Positions 51,687-63,597 of a stretch of DNA of 64,000 bases are shown here, in pieces (within the stretch, counting starts at the first letter, position 1; each line of letters begins with the position of its first letter). The notes beneath the pieces were generated by a model. It was given only the letters and a program-made list of their open reading frames with translations, searched no databases and had not been told where the DNA came from. Source of the stretch: Oscillospiraceae bacterium. GTDB lineage: Bacteria > Bacillota_A > Clostridia > Oscillospirales > Oscillospiraceae. The stretch spans positions 15,144 through 79,143 of the forward strand of contig CADADE010000012.1 in assembly GCA_902786615.1 (NCBI GenBank). The letters are read 5' to 3'. The translations under genes were made by a program, and so were the position numbers.

Positions 51687-52358
51687 ATGGCCGAGATACG
51701 CCCCATTGCCCATATGAAAAGCGACTTTCCCGCAAAATTCGGCATCCCGCGCCAGGCGGGCGTGGTGCCGGCGCTGGAGAGCATGATCGTCTTTGAACCA
51801 GAGTACCGCGAAACGGAGGCCCTGCGCGGGATTGAGGGTTTCAGCCACCTCTGGCTGATCTGGCAGTTTTCCGAAGCGCGGACGGAGGGCTTTTCCCCCA
51901 CGGTGCGCCCGCCGCGCCTCGGGGGCAACGCGCGCATGGGGGTCTTCGCCACCCGCTCCCCCTTTCGGCCCAACTCCCTGGGGCTGAGCTGCGTGGAGCT
52001 TGTGCGCGCCGAGGAGCGCCCCGGCCTCGGCACGGTGCTGCTTGTGCGGGGGGCCGACCTCATGGACGGCACGCCCATCTTTGACGTCAAGCCCTACATC
52101 CCCTACGCCGACTGCAGGCCGGAGGCGCGGGGCGGCTTTGCCCCGGACGCGGGGGAGACGCTCCGGGTGGAGATCCCGGCGCAGCTTGAGGCGCGCGTCC
52201 CGGAAAGAAAGCGCGAGGCGCTCCGGGGTGTGCTGGCAAACGATCCCCGCCCCCGCTACCAGCATGACCCGGCGCGCGTGTACGCGATGGACTTCGCCGG
52301 GCTCACGGTGCGCTTCTGCGTGCGCGACGGGACGGTATATGTGCGGGATATTGAATAA
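51687..52358 (+). CDS. trmO: tRNA (N6-threonylcarbamoyl-A37) methyltransferase TrmO
   Basis: 223-residue SAM-dependent enzyme of the TsaA/YaeB family, which methylates t6A37 in threonine tRNA. The N-terminal beta-barrel carries FPAKFGIPRQAGVVPALES, HLWLIWQFSEA, RMGVFATRSPFRPNSLGLS and the LMDGTPIFDVKPYIPYAD motif. The C-terminal extension of about 65 residues is the extra domain found in bacterial TrmO. AAAGGAG precedes the ATG. It starts about 25 bases after the toxin promoter on the other strand and ends in a terminator shared with the NhaC-family gene. Confidence 0.92.
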   Translation: MAEIRPIAHMKSDFPAKFGIPRQAGVVPALESMIVFEPEYRETEALRGIEGFSHLWLIWQFSEARTEGFSPTVRPPRLGGNARMGVFATRSPFRPNSLGLSCVELVRAEERPGLGTVLLVRGADLMDGTPIFDVKPYIPYADCRPEARGGFAPDAGETLRVEIPAQLEARVPERKREALRGVLANDPRPRYQHDPARVYAMDFAGLTVRFCVRDGTVYVRDIE

Positions 52359-52395
52359 AAAGACGGTCGAATCCGTGCGGATTCGACCGTCTTTT
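52358..52395. terminator. Bidirectional terminator between trmO and the NhaC-family gene
   Basis: 17-base perfect stem AAAAGACGGTCGAATCC (52358-52374) with mate 52379-52395, 4-base loop, and A/T ends giving T runs on both strands. It begins at the last base of trmO. Confidence 0.92.
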
Positions 52396-52401
52396 GCGCG
52401 C

Positions 52402-53712
52402 TTATTTTTTCTTCTCCGGGATGATGTAGATGAACACCAGGGAGCTGAGCAGAAGCAGGAAGGGATAGAAGAGATTCGGGATGATCTGGAAGGCGGAGAC
52501 GCTCTGGCCCAGCTCGTTTGCCGCGGAGATGGCTACCAGCATCTGCGCGCCATAGGGGATCACGCCCTGGAAGACACAGGAGAAGGTATCGAGCAGGGAC
52601 GCGGTCTTGCGCCTGGAGATGCCGTAGTTCTGCGCCATCTGGGCGGCGATGGGGTTTGCCATGACGATGGCGACGGTGTTGTTCGCCGTGGCGATGTCCA
52701 TCGCGCCGACCAGCAGACCCATGCCGAGCTGGCCGCCCTTCTTGCCGCGAAAGACCTTCTGTATGCCGTAGAGCAGGGCGTCGAAGCCGCCGTACTCGCG
52801 GATGAGCGCGCAGATGGCGGAGACGAGAATGGCGACCATGGTCGTCTCGAACATCCCGGCCGCGCCCGCGCCCATGGAGGCGAGCAGCGACGTCGCGGGG
52901 ATCGCCCCGGTCGCAAGCATGATGACGGAGCCGGAGACAATGCCGATAAGCAGCACCACAAAGACGTTGATGCCGATGATGCCGCCCGCGAGCACCAGCA
53001 CGTAGGGGATGATCTGGATGAGGTTATAATCCGGCAGCTCCATCGGGGCGATCTCGCTTCTGAGGCTGATGACCAGGATCAGCACCAGCGTCAAAATCGC
53101 CGCGGGGAGCGCGATGGCGAAGTTTTCACGGAACTTGTCCTTCATCTCGCAGCCCTGGCCCTGGCAGGCCGCAATGGTGGTGTCGGAGATAAAGGAGAGG
53201 TTGTCGCCGAACATGGCCCCGCCCATGACGGAGGCAATGCACAGCGGCAGCGACACCCCGGAGGCGGTCGAAACCGCGACGGCGATGGGGGTGATGAGCG
53301 TGATGGTGCCGACGGAGGTGCCCATCGCGGTGGAGACAAAGCAGCTCACCACAAACAGCACCGCCACGGCAAAGCGGGCGGGGATGACGGAGAGCATGAA
53401 GTAGGCCACGCTCTCGGCGCTGCTGCGGCCGACGACGCCGACAAAGATGCCCGCGGACATGAAAATGAGGATCATGGTGACGATGTTCTTGTCGCCGATG
53501 CCGCGCCCCATGAGTTCGAGCTTTTTGTCGAAGCTGAGCTCCCGGTTCTGCAGGCAGGCCACCAGCAGCGCGATCAGGAACACCACCACGATGGGAATGT
53601 TGTAAAAGCCCATGGGGATCTTCATCCCGTACTCAAACAGCAGGCCGAGGCCCAGATACAGCACCAGGAACACCAGAATCGGCAGCAGCGCGATCGTTCT
53701 TCCTTTTTTCAC
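52402..53712 (-). CDS. NhaC-family Na+/H+ antiporter or organic-solute transporter
   Basis: 436-residue membrane protein with about eleven helices, a second member of the NhaC superfamily besides lysW. Marks include PIVVVFLIALLVACLQNREL, GTSVGTITLITPIAVAVS, MGGAMFGDNLSFISDTTIAA and GAMDIATANNTVAIVMANPI. Members exchange Na+ and H+, or amino or carboxylic acids, so the substrate is open. I choose GTG at 53712 as start because AAGGAAG lies at the right distance; a TTG at 53757 is possible. No riboswitch or partner gene is visible. It is flanked by the terminator at 52358 and a repeat copy at 53764. Confidence 0.85.
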   Translation of the reverse strand: MKKGRTIALLPILVFLVLYLGLGLLFEYGMKIPMGFYNIPIVVVFLIALLVACLQNRELSFDKKLELMGRGIGDKNIVTMILIFMSAGIFVGVVGRSSAESVAYFMLSVIPARFAVAVLFVVSCFVSTAMGTSVGTITLITPIAVAVSTASGVSLPLCIASVMGGAMFGDNLSFISDTTIAACQGQGCEMKDKFRENFAIALPAAILTLVLILVISLRSEIAPMELPDYNLIQIIPYVLVLAGGIIGINVFVVLLIGIVSGSVIMLATGAIPATSLLASMGAGAAGMFETTMVAILVSAICALIREYGGFDALLYGIQKVFRGKKGGQLGMGLLVGAMDIATANNTVAIVMANPIAAQMAQNYGISRRKTASLLDTFSCVFQGVIPYGAQMLVAISAANELGQSVSAFQIIPNLFYPFLLLLSSLVFIYIIPEKKK

Positions 53713-53763
53713 GTTTGTCTTCCTTCTCTTTCTCCGGCAGGGCCGGGCGTTTTCCAAGAACCT

Positions 53764-53857
53764 GGCTCCCTTTGCGAAAGGGAGCTGTCAGCGAAGCTGA
53801 CTGAGGGATCGATCCCTCCACCGCAAGCGGTCCCCCTCCCTTTTTCCAAAGGGAGGT
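53764..53857. repeat. Symmetric multi-hairpin intergenic element, copy 4
   Basis: 94-base element between the NhaC-family gene and the DUF1846 gene: GGCTCCCTTTGCGAAAGGGAGC, a TCAGC / GCTGA stem, centre GAGGGATCGATCCCTC, a CCGC / GCGG stem, then CTCCCTTTTTCCAAAGGGAG. It is the most regular of the four copies. Confidence 0.85.
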
Positions 53858-53869
53858 AAAGCGCACTCT

Positions 53870-55354
53870 TCACTTGTGATACAGCTTTTTGGCCTGGTAT
53901 TTCGGCTCGAAGCTGATGTTCACGCCGAGCTTTTTGAAGAGATCCTCGTCCACGTGGGAGAGAATGACCGTGGAGTGGGCCTCCGCGCCCTTGAGCTTGG
54001 CCAGCTGGTCGATGGCGAGATCGGCCATGGGATTCGTGACGGCGCAGATGGTGAGGGCGATGAGCAGCTCGTCCGTGTGCAGGCGGGGGTTATGGTTGCC
54101 GAGATGCTCCACCTTCAAGTGCTGGATGGGCTTGATGACGCCCGGCGCGATGAGCGGGAGCTTTTTGTCGATGCCCGCGAGGGCCTTGAGGGCATTGATG
54201 AGCGCCGCGGAGGACGCGCCGAGCAGGGACGTGGTCTTGCCCGTCACGATGCGCCCGTCGTTCAGTTCAATGGCGACGGCGGGGCCGCCGGTCGCCTCGG
54301 CCTTGTCGAGCGCCGCCCTGACCACGGGGCGGTCGGCCGAGGAGATGCCGAGCGAGTTCATGATCAGCTCGATCTTGCGCATTTCGCTCTGCTCGCTCAG
54401 GCCCTTGCGGGCGTTCACGGCGGCGGCGTACCAGCGGCGGATGATCTCCTGTTTGGAGGCCTCTTTGCAGGCCTCGTCGTCCGAGATGCAGAAGCCCACC
54501 ATGTTCACGCCCATGTCCGTCGGACTCTTGTAGGGGCTCCCGCCGTAGATGGATTTGAAGATTGCTTCCAGCACGGGGTAGATCTCCACGTCGCGGTTAT
54601 AGTTCACGGTAGTCTCGCCGTAGGCCTCGAGGTGGTAGGGGTCGATCATGTTCACGTCGTCCAGATCCGCCGTCGCGGCCTCATAGGCGAGGTTCACCGG
54701 GTGCTTGAGGGGCAGGTTCCACACGGGGAAGGTCTCAAACTTGGCGTAGCCCGCGCTGACGCCGCGCTTGTGTTCATGGTAGAGCTGGCTGAGACAGGTG
54801 GCCATCTTGCCGCTGCCGGGGCCGGGGGCCGTGACGACGACGAGGCTGCGCTCGGTCTCAATGTAGTCGTTCTTCCCAAAGCCCTCCTCCGAGACGATGA
54901 GCGGCACGTTTGCCGGGTAGTCGGGGATGATGTAGTGCAGGTACGTGCGGATCTCCAGCGCCTCCAGCCGCTTGCGGAAGGCGTCGGCAATGGCCTGGCC
55001 GCGGTAGTGGGTGATGACCACGGAGCCGATGTAAAGCCCAATGCCCCGGAAAGCGTCGATGAGGCGGAGGGTGTCGTCCTCATAGGTGATGCCGAGATCG
55101 CCCCGGCGCTTGGAGCGCTCAATGTCGTCGGCGGAGATGCAGATGACGATTTCCGCCTCGTCCTTCATTTCCAGGAGCATGCGCACCTTGCTGTCCGGCT
55201 TGAAGCCCGGCAGCACGCGCGCGGCGTGAAAGTCGTCAAAGAGCTTGCCGCCGAATTCCAGATACAGCTTGCCGCCGAATTTGCCGATGCGGTCGCGGAT
55301 GTTCTGGGACTGGAGCTTGAGGTATTTGTCGTTGTCAAAGCCGATACGGTACAT
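53870..55354 (-). CDS. DUF1846 (UPF0371) protein
   Basis: 494-residue conserved protein of the DUF1846 family. It begins [20 protein letters not shown], and contains [48 protein letters not shown] (a glycine-rich nucleotide-type loop) and [12 protein letters not shown]. The family is widespread in Firmicutes and its function is not established to my knowledge. The loop suggests nucleotide binding, but the family is not a classic P-loop NTPase. The start at 55354 is preceded by GGGAGAGAGA; the longer frame lacks a site. It has its own promoter and a repeat element at its 3' side. Confidence 0.88.
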   Translation of the reverse strand: MYRIGFDNDKYLKLQSQNIRDRIGKFGGKLYLEFGGKLFDDFHAARVLPGFKPDSKVRMLLEMKDEAEIVICISADDIERSKRRGDLGITYEDDTLRLIDAFRGIGLYIGSVVITHYRGQAIADAFRKRLEALEIRTYLHYIIPDYPANVPLIVSEEGFGKNDYIETERSLVVVTAPGPGSGKMATCLSQLYHEHKRGVSAGYAKFETFPVWNLPLKHPVNLAYEAATADLDDVNMIDPYHLEAYGETTVNYNRDVEIYPVLEAIFKSIYGGSPYKSPTDMGVNMVGFCISDDEACKEASKQEIIRRWYAAAVNARKGLSEQSEMRKIELIMNSLGISSADRPVVRAALDKAEATGGPAVAIELNDGRIVTGKTTSLLGASSAALINALKALAGIDKKLPLIAPGVIKPIQHLKVEHLGNHNPRLHTDELLIALTICAVTNPMADLAIDQLAKLKGAEAHSTVILSHVDEDLFKKLGVNISFEPKYQAKKLYHK

Positions 55355-55391
55355 GTTCTCTCTCCCCCAAAAAAACAATTCACAAATCCGT

Positions 55392-55420
55392 ATTTTATCA
55401 CAAGACCCCCCAAAGGACAA
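55392..55420 (-). promoter_or_regulatory. Promoter of the DUF1846 gene
   Basis: On the - strand, TTGTCC (55415-55420), 17-base spacer, TAAAAT (55392-55397). Confidence 0.65.
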
Positions 55421-55456
55421 GATGACAGATTTAGACTTTTTTTATTCACATTCTTG

Positions 55457-55465
55457 TGCTATAGT
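55457..55465 (+). promoter_or_regulatory. Possible extended -10 promoter of secA
   Basis: TGC then TATAGT (55460-55465), about 55 bases upstream of the secA ATG, without a clear -35. It sits in the small palindrome CTTGTGCTATAGTACAAG. Confidence 0.4.
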
Positions 55466-55520
55466 ACAAGCTGAATCAGTTTGAAAAGAACGCAACTCTT
55501 TGAGAAAGGTTAAGATATAA

Positions 55521-58295
<2,775 letters not shown>

Positions 58296-58304
58296 GGATA
58301 CAAC

Positions 58305-59093
58305 ATGTTCATTGAAGAAAACCAAAACGGCCTGATCTATATGCGCTCGGACGTGGTCGGGGCGAAGCACGCCTTCACCACCCGCTTCGGCGGGGTGAGC
58401 GGGGGTGTGTTCGCCACGCTCAATCTCGGCTCCGGCCGCGGGGACGACGACAGCGCCGTGCGGGAGAACTACCGCCGGGTCTGCGCCCTCTTCGGCGTGG
58501 ATGAAAACAGCGCGTGCGTGACGCGGCAGGTGCATCAAAACGTGGTGCGCACCGTCACGGCGGCGGATCGGCACCCCTGCCTCGCGCCCGTCCCCTATGA
58601 GGCCGACGGCATCGTGACGGCTTCAATCGGATTGCCCCTCTTCTGCTTCAGCGCCGACTGCGTGCCGGTGCTGCTCTGGGACGCAAAGAACCGCGCCGCG
58701 GGGGCCGTGCACTGCGGCTGGCGCAGCGCCGCGACGGACATTCTGGGAAACGCCGTCGAGGCCATGTGCGCGCTCGGGGCGGAGATTTCTGACCTGCGCG
58801 CCGCCGTCGGCCCCGCCATCGGGCCGTGCTGCTTTGAGACGGACGACGATGTGCCCGCCGCCGTCGACGCCTGGCTCCGGGGCGACACGGCGGGGCTTTT
58901 CCGCCGCCGGGCGGACGGGAAGACCATGGTCGATCTCAAGGGCGCAAACGCGAGACGGCTCATGCAGCTCGGCGTGCCGGAGGGGCAGATCGACATTTCC
59001 CCGGAGTGCACCTTCTGCAGCCACGACAAGTACTGGTCCCACCGCTACACCAAGGGGCGGCGGGGCATCCAGGCCTCCGTCATCATGCTCTGA
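58305..59093 (+). CDS. pgeF: Peptidoglycan editing factor PgeF (YlmD/DUF152)
   Basis: 262-residue copper/zinc amidase-like protein of the multicopper polyphenol-oxidase (DUF152) family. YfiH in E. coli removes wrongly built muropeptides, and purine nucleoside activity is also reported. Metal-site motifs are visible: RQVHQNVVRTVT, GLPLFCFSADCVPVLLWD, AAGAVHCGWRSAATDIL and VGPAIGPCCFET. YlmD is often next to yggS and sepF in Firmicutes; here it is instead downstream of secA, by 9 bases. The C-terminus contains the usual FCSHDKYWSHRYTKGRRG segment. Confidence 0.9.
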   Translation: MFIEENQNGLIYMRSDVVGAKHAFTTRFGGVSGGVFATLNLGSGRGDDDSAVRENYRRVCALFGVDENSACVTRQVHQNVVRTVTAADRHPCLAPVPYEADGIVTASIGLPLFCFSADCVPVLLWDAKNRAAGAVHCGWRSAATDILGNAVEAMCALGAEISDLRAAVGPAIGPCCFETDDDVPAAVDAWLRGDTAGLFRRRADGKTMVDLKGANARRLMQLGVPEGQIDISPECTFCSHDKYWSHRYTKGRRGIQASVIML

Positions 59094-59102
59094 GGAAAGA
59101 AA

Positions 59103-60677
59103 ATGAAGAAAAAGCTTCTGTGCCTGCTGCTCGCGGCGGTCATGCTGCTGCTCTCGGCCTGCGGGGGCAACGCCGCGTCCGACCCGGCCTCCCTGATCCC
59201 CGAGTCCACCAAGGGCAAAGACGTGACCCGCGCCCGTGCCGCCGACAATTACTTCTCCCTGAACTATAACGAGGATTTCAGCCTGAATCCCATCCTCGCC
59301 ACCAACCACTCCAACCAGCTCCTGTGCGATCTGGTGTACGAGAACATGGTGGAGCTCGACGACAACTTCAACGTCATCCCAAACGTGCTGGACGAGGGCA
59401 TGCCCAACGACGACGCCACCTACTGGATCTTCAATATCGAGCAGGGCCATGTCTTCCATGACGGCACTCCCGTCACCGGCGCGGACATCCGCTATTCCCT
59501 GGAGCGCGCCGTCGCCACCCAGGACCGCTTCCGCGGGCGCTTTTCCAGCTATCAGGGCTCCGGCTATGACGAGAACCACTTCTATGTCACCCTCGGCATC
59601 GGGGACACCCAGTTCGCCAAGCTCCTGAACATCCCCATCATCAAGTCCGGCACCATGGACGACAAGCCCCCCATGGGCTCCGGCCCCTATGACTACGGCG
59701 AGTACGGCAAGGCCCTTGTCGCCTATGAGGGCTACCCCGGCTATGAGGATCTGCCCATCAAGACCATCCATCTGGTGAGCTATTCCACCGCCGACGAGAT
59801 CCTCTCCAACTTTGAGGACGGCGTCATCGACGCGGTCACAAACGACCCCTCCTCCTACACCAACATCGGCTACTCCTCCTCCAACGAGATCCGAAACTTC
59901 AACACCACCAATCTCCACTACATTATGTTCAATGAGGAGGGGCTCATCGGCCGCTACAGTGGCTTCCGGCAGGCCATGCTCTATGCCTTCGACCGGCAGA
60001 ACTTCGCCGCAAACCTCATGCACGGCAACGCCGTGGCCGCCGCCGTCCCCATGCACCCGGCCTGCGCCGACTACCCGGCGGAATATGCCTCGGCCCTCGC
60101 CTATAACCTGGACACCTGCCGCATCGTGCTGGAAAACGCGGGCATCCGCGACTATGACGACGACGGGATGCTGGAATACATGTCCGGCACCGCCCAGGAC
60201 ATCGACGTGAATTTCATCGTCTGCTCCGATTCCAGCGCCAAGACCGGCGTGGCCCGCCGCTTTGCCGAGGATATGGCCTCCATCGGCCTCAAGGTCACGG
60301 TGCGCGAACTCACCTGGGGCGAGTACCTCACCGCCCTGGAGGAGGGGGACTTCGATATGTACTACGGCGAGGTGAAGCTGCGCAACAACTTCGACCTCAC
60401 GGAGCTTCTCGATCCGGACAGCGAGCTCAACTACTCCCGCAGCATCGACACGGGCTATGTGGCGATGATCAACAACTATCTCTCCTGCGCGGCCCCGCAG
60501 CGCTCCGCTGTGTTCCGGCAGCTTTGCGACTACATCAACACCAACGGCGCGCTCATTTCCATCGGCTTTGAGAGCCAGCAGCTCATTGTCCACCGGGGCG
60601 TGATCCGCGGCCTCAACCCCAACATCGGCAATCCCCTGTACGACTTCCAGCACTGGGAAATCCTATTAGATGAATAA
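59103..60677 (+). CDS. Peptide/nickel-type ABC transporter substrate-binding lipoprotein
   Basis: 524-residue family-5 solute-binding protein. The signal peptide MKKKLLCLLLAAVMLLLSAC ends in a lipobox (LLSACGG), so it is processed by LspA (36086) and anchored by diacylglycerol. The mature part is typical of OppA/DppA: LSLNPILATNHSNQLLCDLVY-like start, HDGTPVTGADIRYSLERAV, GSGPYDYGEYG, and ANLMHGNAVAAAVPMHP. No permease or ATPase genes adjoin it, so it may serve a distant transporter. It starts 9 bases after pgeF and ends 14 bases before cdd. Confidence 0.9.
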   Translation: MKKKLLCLLLAAVMLLLSACGGNAASDPASLIPESTKGKDVTRARAADNYFSLNYNEDFSLNPILATNHSNQLLCDLVYENMVELDDNFNVIPNVLDEGMPNDDATYWIFNIEQGHVFHDGTPVTGADIRYSLERAVATQDRFRGRFSSYQGSGYDENHFYVTLGIGDTQFAKLLNIPIIKSGTMDDKPPMGSGPYDYGEYGKALVAYEGYPGYEDLPIKTIHLVSYSTADEILSNFEDGVIDAVTNDPSSYTNIGYSSSNEIRNFNTTNLHYIMFNEEGLIGRYSGFRQAMLYAFDRQNFAANLMHGNAVAAAVPMHPACADYPAEYASALAYNLDTCRIVLENAGIRDYDDDGMLEYMSGTAQDIDVNFIVCSDSSAKTGVARRFAEDMASIGLKVTVRELTWGEYLTALEEGDFDMYYGEVKLRNNFDLTELLDPDSELNYSRSIDTGYVAMINNYLSCAAPQRSAVFRQLCDYINTNGALISIGFESQQLIVHRGVIRGLNPNIGNPLYDFQHWEILLDE

Positions 60678-60691
60678 AGGGAGGAAAGAAC

Positions 60692-61072
60692 ATGACTGAC
60701 AGAGAACTCCTGTCGAAGGCAAAGGCGGCGTCTCTGAACGCCTACGTCCCCTATTCCCGCTTCGCCGTGGGTGCGGCGCTCGAATGCATGGACGGCACGG
60801 TTTTCACCGGCTGCAACGTGGAGAACGCGGCCCTCGGCAGCACCATCTGCGCCGAGCGCACCGCCTGCTGCAAGGCGGTCAGCGAGGGGCAGCGGGACTT
60901 TCGCCGCATCGCCATCTATGCCGACAGCGAAAACTGGTGCACCCCCTGCGGCGCGTGCCGACAGTTCCTGGCCGAGTTTTCGCCGGATATGGAGGTGCTG
61001 TGCGCCAAGGCCGGCGACCGCTATGTGAGCTACAAGCTCTCCGAGCTTCTGCCGCATACCTTCAACTACTGA
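60692..61072 (+). CDS. cdd: Cytidine deaminase
   Basis: 126-residue zinc enzyme deaminating cytidine and deoxycytidine to uridines for pyrimidine salvage. Motifs are intact: NAYVPYSRFAVGAALE, the active-site TICAERTACCKAVSEG (Cys-Ala-Glu) and the zinc pair in CTPCGACRQFLAEF. Length is that of the homotetrameric type. GGAGG precedes the ATG. The gene closes the secA-pgeF-lipoprotein-cdd unit at a very long palindromic terminator. Confidence 0.95.
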   Translation: MTDRELLSKAKAASLNAYVPYSRFAVGAALECMDGTVFTGCNVENAALGSTICAERTACCKAVSEGQRDFRRIAIYADSENWCTPCGACRQFLAEFSPDMEVLCAKAGDRYVSYKLSELLPHTFNY

Positions 61073-61080
61073 TCGAAACA

Positions 61081-61126
61081 GAAATGCCGGGAGGGCGGAA
61101 CGATCGTTCCGCCCTCCCGGCATTTC
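61081..61126. terminator. 46-base perfect palindrome between cdd and folC
   Basis: The 23 bases from 61081 are fully complementary to the 23 that follow, centred on ACGATCGT. It is a shared terminator for two convergent units, with an A/T-ended arm (GAAATG / CATTTC). Confidence 0.9.
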
Positions 61127-61138
61127 TACGGGTCTTTA

Positions 61139-62407
61139 TCATTCGTACCGCTCGAAGCAGGCACGGATCTCACCCACCGAGTAGAGCGAGCCTACCGCGC
61201 AGACGACGCTGTTCTCGTCCGAGCGGTCCAGGGCGCGGCTCACGCCGTCCTTGATGCTGTCGCAGACGGAGACGGGCTTGTTATAGCGGCTGAGATGGGC
61301 GGCGAGCTCCTTGGCCGGAAGGGCGCGGGGACTCGACGGGGTGATGCAGACATACTCGTCGGCGACGCGATCCAGAATGTCCGTGAGGCCGGGGTAATCC
61401 TTGTCCCGCAGGACGCCCAGCAGCACGATGCGCCGCTTGTCGGGGAAGTAGCGATTCAGGTTCTCCGCCACGGTCTCGGCGCACTGGGGATTGTGCCCCC
61501 CGTCCACGACAAAGAGCGGCTCCTCGTGCAAAAGCTCAAAGCGGCCGGGCCAGTGCACCGCGTAAAGCCCGTGCTCCACGTCGCCCTGCTCAAGCTTCCA
61601 GCCCTTTTGACGCAGGACCTCCACCAGCTCGAGCACCGTGGCCGCGTTTTTGAGCTGGTGGGGGCCCAGCAGCGGCAGGGCGTAGTGTTCGCCCTTGTAA
61701 GTAAAGCTCTGGCCGTAGATGGAGTCAAACTCGCTGCGGATCCGGGAGAAGTCCGGAATATGCAGCGGCACGCCCAGCTCCTCGCAGCGCTGCCGCACCA
61801 CGTTCGTGACGCCCTCGCCCTGCTGAAAGAGCACCGCCTCCGTGCCGGGCTTGAGGATGCCCGCCTTCTCAAAGGCGATCTGCTCCGGCGTGTCGCCGAG
61901 GATCTCGGTGTGGTCAAGGCCGATGTTCATGATGACGGCGGCCTCAGGCGCGTCGATGATGTTGGTGGCGTCAAAGCGACCGCCGAGACCCACCTCGAGC
62001 ACCACGGCGTCGCAGTTCTCCTCCCTGTACCAGAGCAGGGCCGTCGCGGTCATGAGCTCAAAGACCGTGGGGTGGTCGTCCATAGCCTCGGCGATCGGCT
62101 CCACGCGGGTGACAAGCTCCGCCAGCACCTCGTCGTCGATCTGCTTGCCGTTAATCTGCATGCGCTCGTTGAAGCGGTAGAGGTAGGGGGAGGTGAAAAG
62201 CCCCGTCTTATAGCCCGCCGCCTTGAGGATGGAGGCGGTCATGGCCGCGCAGCTGCCCTTGCCGTTGGTGCCCGCAATATGGATAAAGCGCAGCCCCTTC
62301 TGGGGACTACCCAGCTTTTCCAGCAGCTCTCCGACGCGCGAGAGGCCCGGCTTGGAGCCGTAGTGTTCGACGTTATTCAGATAGGCCAGCGCTTGCTGAT
62401 AGTTCAT
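61139..62407 (-). CDS. folC: Folylpolyglutamate synthase (bifunctional FolC type)
   Basis: 422-residue Mur-ligase-like enzyme that adds glutamates to folates. The P-loop is FIHIAGTNGKGSCAAMTASIL, followed by TSPYLYRFNERMQING, VVLEVGLGGRFDATNII, and the C-terminal VVDGGHNPQCAETVAENL. A dihydrofolate synthase function is possible because one gene does both jobs in many bacteria. It completes the folate set here with folA and thyA. The ATG has GAAGGAGAC upstream, and a promoter lies at 62470. Confidence 0.93.
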   Translation of the reverse strand: MNYQQALAYLNNVEHYGSKPGLSRVGELLEKLGSPQKGLRFIHIAGTNGKGSCAAMTASILKAAGYKTGLFTSPYLYRFNERMQINGKQIDDEVLAELVTRVEPIAEAMDDHPTVFELMTATALLWYREENCDAVVLEVGLGGRFDATNIIDAPEAAVIMNIGLDHTEILGDTPEQIAFEKAGILKPGTEAVLFQQGEGVTNVVRQRCEELGVPLHIPDFSRIRSEFDSIYGQSFTYKGEHYALPLLGPHQLKNAATVLELVEVLRQKGWKLEQGDVEHGLYAVHWPGRFELLHEEPLFVVDGGHNPQCAETVAENLNRYFPDKRRIVLLGVLRDKDYPGLTDILDRVADEYVCITPSSPRALPAKELAAHLSRYNKPVSVCDSIKDGVSRALDRSDENSVVCAVGSLYSVGEIRACFERYE

Positions 62408-62469
62408 GGTGTTGTGTCTCCTTCGGAGAAAGCAGGGGGAAACCCCTTGCTTAATTTTTATCGGCGCTT

Positions 62470-62498
62470 ATCTTACCACGTTTCCGGGCTGTGCGCAA
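62470..62498 (-). promoter_or_regulatory. Possible promoter of folC
   Basis: On the - strand, TTGCGC (62493-62498), 17-base spacer, TAAGAT (62470-62475). Confidence 0.5.
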
Positions 62499-62513
62499 GC
62501 ATGCCGCGAAGAC

Positions 62514-63539
62514 TTATAAGAGCCGTTCCAAGGCCGCGAGCTGTTCTGCGGTCGTGGCCCAGCTCGTGACGAAGCGGCAGGCGCTGCGCCCGTCCCCGAG
62601 GGGCTGCCAGAGACTGAAGGCAACGTCGCGCCGGAGGCGTTCAAGCTGCTCGTCCGTCAGAATGAAAAACTGCTGGTTGGTGGGGGAGTCCAGAAAGAGG
62701 GGGTAGCCTTTTTTCAGGAACATCGCCTTCAGGCGCATGGCCATATCGATGGCGTGGCGGCCGATCTCCCAGTAAAGCCCGTCGGTAAAGAGGGCGTCAA
62801 ACTGCTGGCTCACCACGCGCGTTTTGGCAAGCAGGGCGCCCTGCTGCTTGATGATCGCCATGAAGTGCGGCGGCATGCTGCCTTTGGTGTAGACCAGCGC
62901 CTCGCCGCAGAGGGCGCCGACCTTGGTGCCGCCGATGTAGAAAATATCCGTAAGCTCGCAGATATCCCGCAGCGTCATGTCCGACTTCGGACTCATCAGC
63001 CCGTAGCCGAGCCGCGCTCCGTCGAGATACAGGGGCAGGGCGTACTCCCGGCAGGTATCGTACAGGGCTTTGAGCTCCGCCTTCGTGTACAGGGTGCCGT
63101 ACTCCGTGGGGTGGGAGATGTAGACCATGCCGGGGCGGGCGATGTGCTCCGCGGTCTCGTCGGCGAGGTACGCCTCCATGTACGCGTGCAGCGTCTCGGC
63201 CGGTAGCTTGCCGTCCGTGCCGGGCAGGGCGATGACCTTGTGGCCGCTGTGCTCGATGGCCCCGGACTCGTGGGTCGCGATGTGGCCCGTGTCAGCGCAG
63301 ACCACGCCCTCATAGGCGCGCAGGGTGCTGGAAATGGCGATGCGGTTGGTCTGGGTGCCGCCGGTGAGAAAGCAGATCTGCAGATCGTCCCGCCCGCAGG
63401 CGGCGCGGAGCTTTGTCTTGGCGGCTTCGGTATCCTCGTCCAGGCCGTAGCCCGGCAGGGTGACAAGGTTGCGCTCCATCAGGCGCCGCAGCACCTTCGG
63501 ATGCGCCCCCTCGGTATAATCAGAGGCAAAGGAAAGCAC
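62514..63539 (-). CDS. ltaE: Low-specificity threonine aldolase (beta-eliminating lyase family)
   Basis: 341-residue fold-type I PLP enzyme cleaving threonine or allo-threonine to glycine and acetaldehyde. The PLP lysine is in DIFYIGGTKVGALCGEALV; other marks are DYTEGAHPKVLRRL at the N-terminus, FLTGGTQTNRIAISSTLR, ETLHAYMEAYL, and LYLDGARLGYGLM. The start is GTG at 63539, with AAAGGAG seven bases upstream, on the same strand as and downstream of pnp, separated from it by a terminator. The exact amino-acid preference cannot be told. Confidence 0.9.
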   Translation of the reverse strand: MLSFASDYTEGAHPKVLRRLMERNLVTLPGYGLDEDTEAAKTKLRAACGRDDLQICFLTGGTQTNRIAISSTLRAYEGVVCADTGHIATHESGAIEHSGHKVIALPGTDGKLPAETLHAYMEAYLADETAEHIARPGMVYISHPTEYGTLYTKAELKALYDTCREYALPLYLDGARLGYGLMSPKSDMTLRDICELTDIFYIGGTKVGALCGEALVYTKGSMPPHFMAIIKQQGALLAKTRVVSQQFDALFTDGLYWEIGRHAIDMAMRLKAMFLKKGYPLFLDSPTNQQFFILTDEQLERLRRDVAFSLWQPLGDGRSACRFVTSWATTAEQLAALERLL

Positions 63540-63562
63540 TTGTATTCTCCTTTCTTCTTATA

Positions 63563-63594
63563 AAAAATCCCGTGAAATAGTTCACGGGATTTTT
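63563..63594 (-). terminator. Terminator after pnp
   Basis: AAAAATCCCGTGAA (63563-63576), loop ATAG, perfect mate 63581-63594, a 14-base stem with A/T ends, just past the pnp stop. Confidence 0.88.
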
Positions 63595-63597
63595 ATA

